Origin: Chondrilla cf. caribensis
Lineage: Eukaryota > Porifera > Demospongiae > Chondrillida > Chondrillidae
Direction: 5' to 3'
Assembly: GCA_964020155.1 (NCBI GenBank)
Contig: OZ026549.1
Span: 4,816,719-4,834,218 of the forward strand
Length of the DNA: 17,500 nucleotides
A program made the position numbers and the translations under genes. Shown piece by piece: positions 16,352-17,500 of this stretch. How positions within the stretch are numbered: position 1 is the first letter of the stretch; each line of letters begins with the position of its first letter. The notes below the pieces were generated by a model that searched no databases, had not been told where the DNA came from, and was given only the letters and a program-made list of their open reading frames with translations.

Positions 16352-17500
16352 GTGCAAAAGTAGAAAATACAGTGCTTGAGGGGCTCTTAATTTGCGCCCG
16401 TGGGCACTTATATCAGCCCCGTGCTATTAAGTGAAGCCCGTGGGCCCCTATTTGCTAGACCGGGCCACTTTAACGCACGAGTGCGCTTGTAAACTAACAC
16501 AACAAGCGTGACATAATTGATGACCAAATAAGGAAGGTGACAAATGTGTTACTAGGCAACACCCGCCTACACAAAACCACAAACACGTGTACTTATACAC
16601 GATTTGGTCTACGAAAACAGGTCATAACGGCAGTAACTACTCTTCCAAACATATGTGATACGGAATAGAGGATTTGCAAGAAGAGTGCCATATGTCTTAC
16701 ACTTCTGTGACATTACTAAGGCTACAATTCTCTTATAAATGGTGCACATTGCCTTAACAAACATTCCACATATAAAAGTCTTCTTAAAAAGATACCCATG
16801 TAAGCAGAATGCTTCCTGGGAGTGAGAATTTGAAAACAGGTCCCAGAGTTGAATGCCTCATAAGGTCATAAAATTCTTAATACAACACCAAACATCTGCA
16901 GTAATTGTTCTCAAGATAAAGGTTGGCTAGAAGTGGATTTGAACATTCCAACTCTCCAACGTGCAAGAATGAATGTCTCAATACCAGTTTGAAACAGGTA
17001 AAGAGAATATTTCCCAAATTAAACGAATGGTGAAATTATCATGAAAATTCAATCTAAAAAGGGGGAGGCAGGAAAGATACCACATCAAGGTCTATGATGC
17101 ACGTACGTATGCACATCCCATATACACGTACGCAAGCTGAATTATACCTGCCGTACATGATATTGTATACTGGGAAATTCTCTATGAAGAAAATTTAAGA
17201 TTCCGGTCGAAAACAACTATTTTACAGTGTCAATTTCTTGATTTTCCTTGAAGTGCTACATGACTTCACAAATCAAACCAAAATGCAAGAAATGCAAAAA
17301 TAAACCTTCAGAAAAATCCCACATTACCACAATTTGGTAGGGAAGATATGGTGTATTATAATATCTCCCAGGTTATCCAAATTCCCATCTTAAAGGACTA
17401 AATGTAGCGTATAAGGAAATTGCAGCGGATTGAAAAATCACCAAATATCTTTGATTTATCAAGCAATAGGTCTGAAATTTATTACAATAGAGAGGAATTT
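16352..17500 (-). promoter_or_regulatory. Upstream region of ATRX, non-coding
   Basis: 1,149 bp without a convincing exon on either strand. The first about 200 bp upstream of the start (16380-16500) are more GC-rich, with CCCGTGGGC at 16397-16405 and again at 16437-16445, and may be the promoter or 5' UTR. An RFX X-box-like palindrome is at 16548-16560 and an ACACGTGT E-box at 16583-16590. The remainder is AT-rich unique sequence. Confidence 0.5.
16548..16560. promoter_or_regulatory. RFX X-box-like site
   Basis: GTTACTAGGCAAC fits the X-box form GTNRCY-N(0-3)-RGYAAC with a one-base spacer, about 200 bp upstream of the ATRX start. One 13-bp match in a window this size can occur by chance. Confidence 0.35.

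Noticed and set aside
16640..16760. Upstream mini-exon ATGTCACAGAAGT|GTAAGA (minus strand, near 16690-16710) as ATRX first exon
   Set aside because: It would end in phase 1, while the acceptor-like site at 16346 needs phase 0, so the join breaks the frame.
16920..16960. tRNA T-arm-like GTTCAAATCC on the minus strand
   Set aside because: No matching acceptor, D or anticodon arms at the right spacing.

Overview
The window is nuclear DNA from an animal. It carries two intron-rich genes, both on the minus strand, in sequence crowded with microsatellites, minisatellites and small inverted-repeat transposons. I rebuilt both genes by hand from conserved protein blocks, GT-AG splice sites and exon phase; every junction used keeps the reading frame. 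Because ATRX here has an ADD zinc-finger domain (reported absent from fly XNP), an ecdysozoan source looks unlikely. The short, phase-conserved introns and TACGTA/ATGCAT-type simple sequence suggest a marine invertebrate, perhaps a sponge. That source assignment is a guess.

Right part (16351 down to 3710): a complete or nearly complete ATRX chromatin-remodeller gene in 12 coding exons. They encode about 2,597 residues if translation starts at the ATG at 16351. The order is a very long disordered N-terminal exon (about 1,139 residues, with a 14 x 10-residue tandem repeat), the ADD domain split over two exons, an acidic serine-rich linker with a SUMO-interaction-like motif, the two SNF2 helicase lobes over eight exons, and a C-terminal tail. 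The introns hold an 18-bp x 9 minisatellite, a 47-bp repeat, a 37-45-bp repeat, a G-rich minisatellite, long CA/TG tracts and two oppositely oriented copies of a pogo/Tigger-like MITE.

Left part (3365 down to 267, running off the left edge): the first six coding exons of an SLC36/PAT-type amino-acid transporter (AAAP superfamily), about 331 residues with seven recognisable membrane segments. Its start lies only 345 bp downstream of the ATRX stop. That gap contains a TCACGTGA E-box. Intron 1 carries a separate candidate MITE with 25-bp terminal inverted repeats.

The stretch 16352-17500 is non-coding as far as I can see. It holds the likely ATRX promoter or 5' region, including an RFX X-box-like palindrome. 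I found no RNA genes and no CRISPR. The two genes have no evident common pathway. The most notable points are the ATRX architecture (disorder moved in front of ADD, with a coding VNTR) and the inverted MITE pair that brackets three helicase exons.
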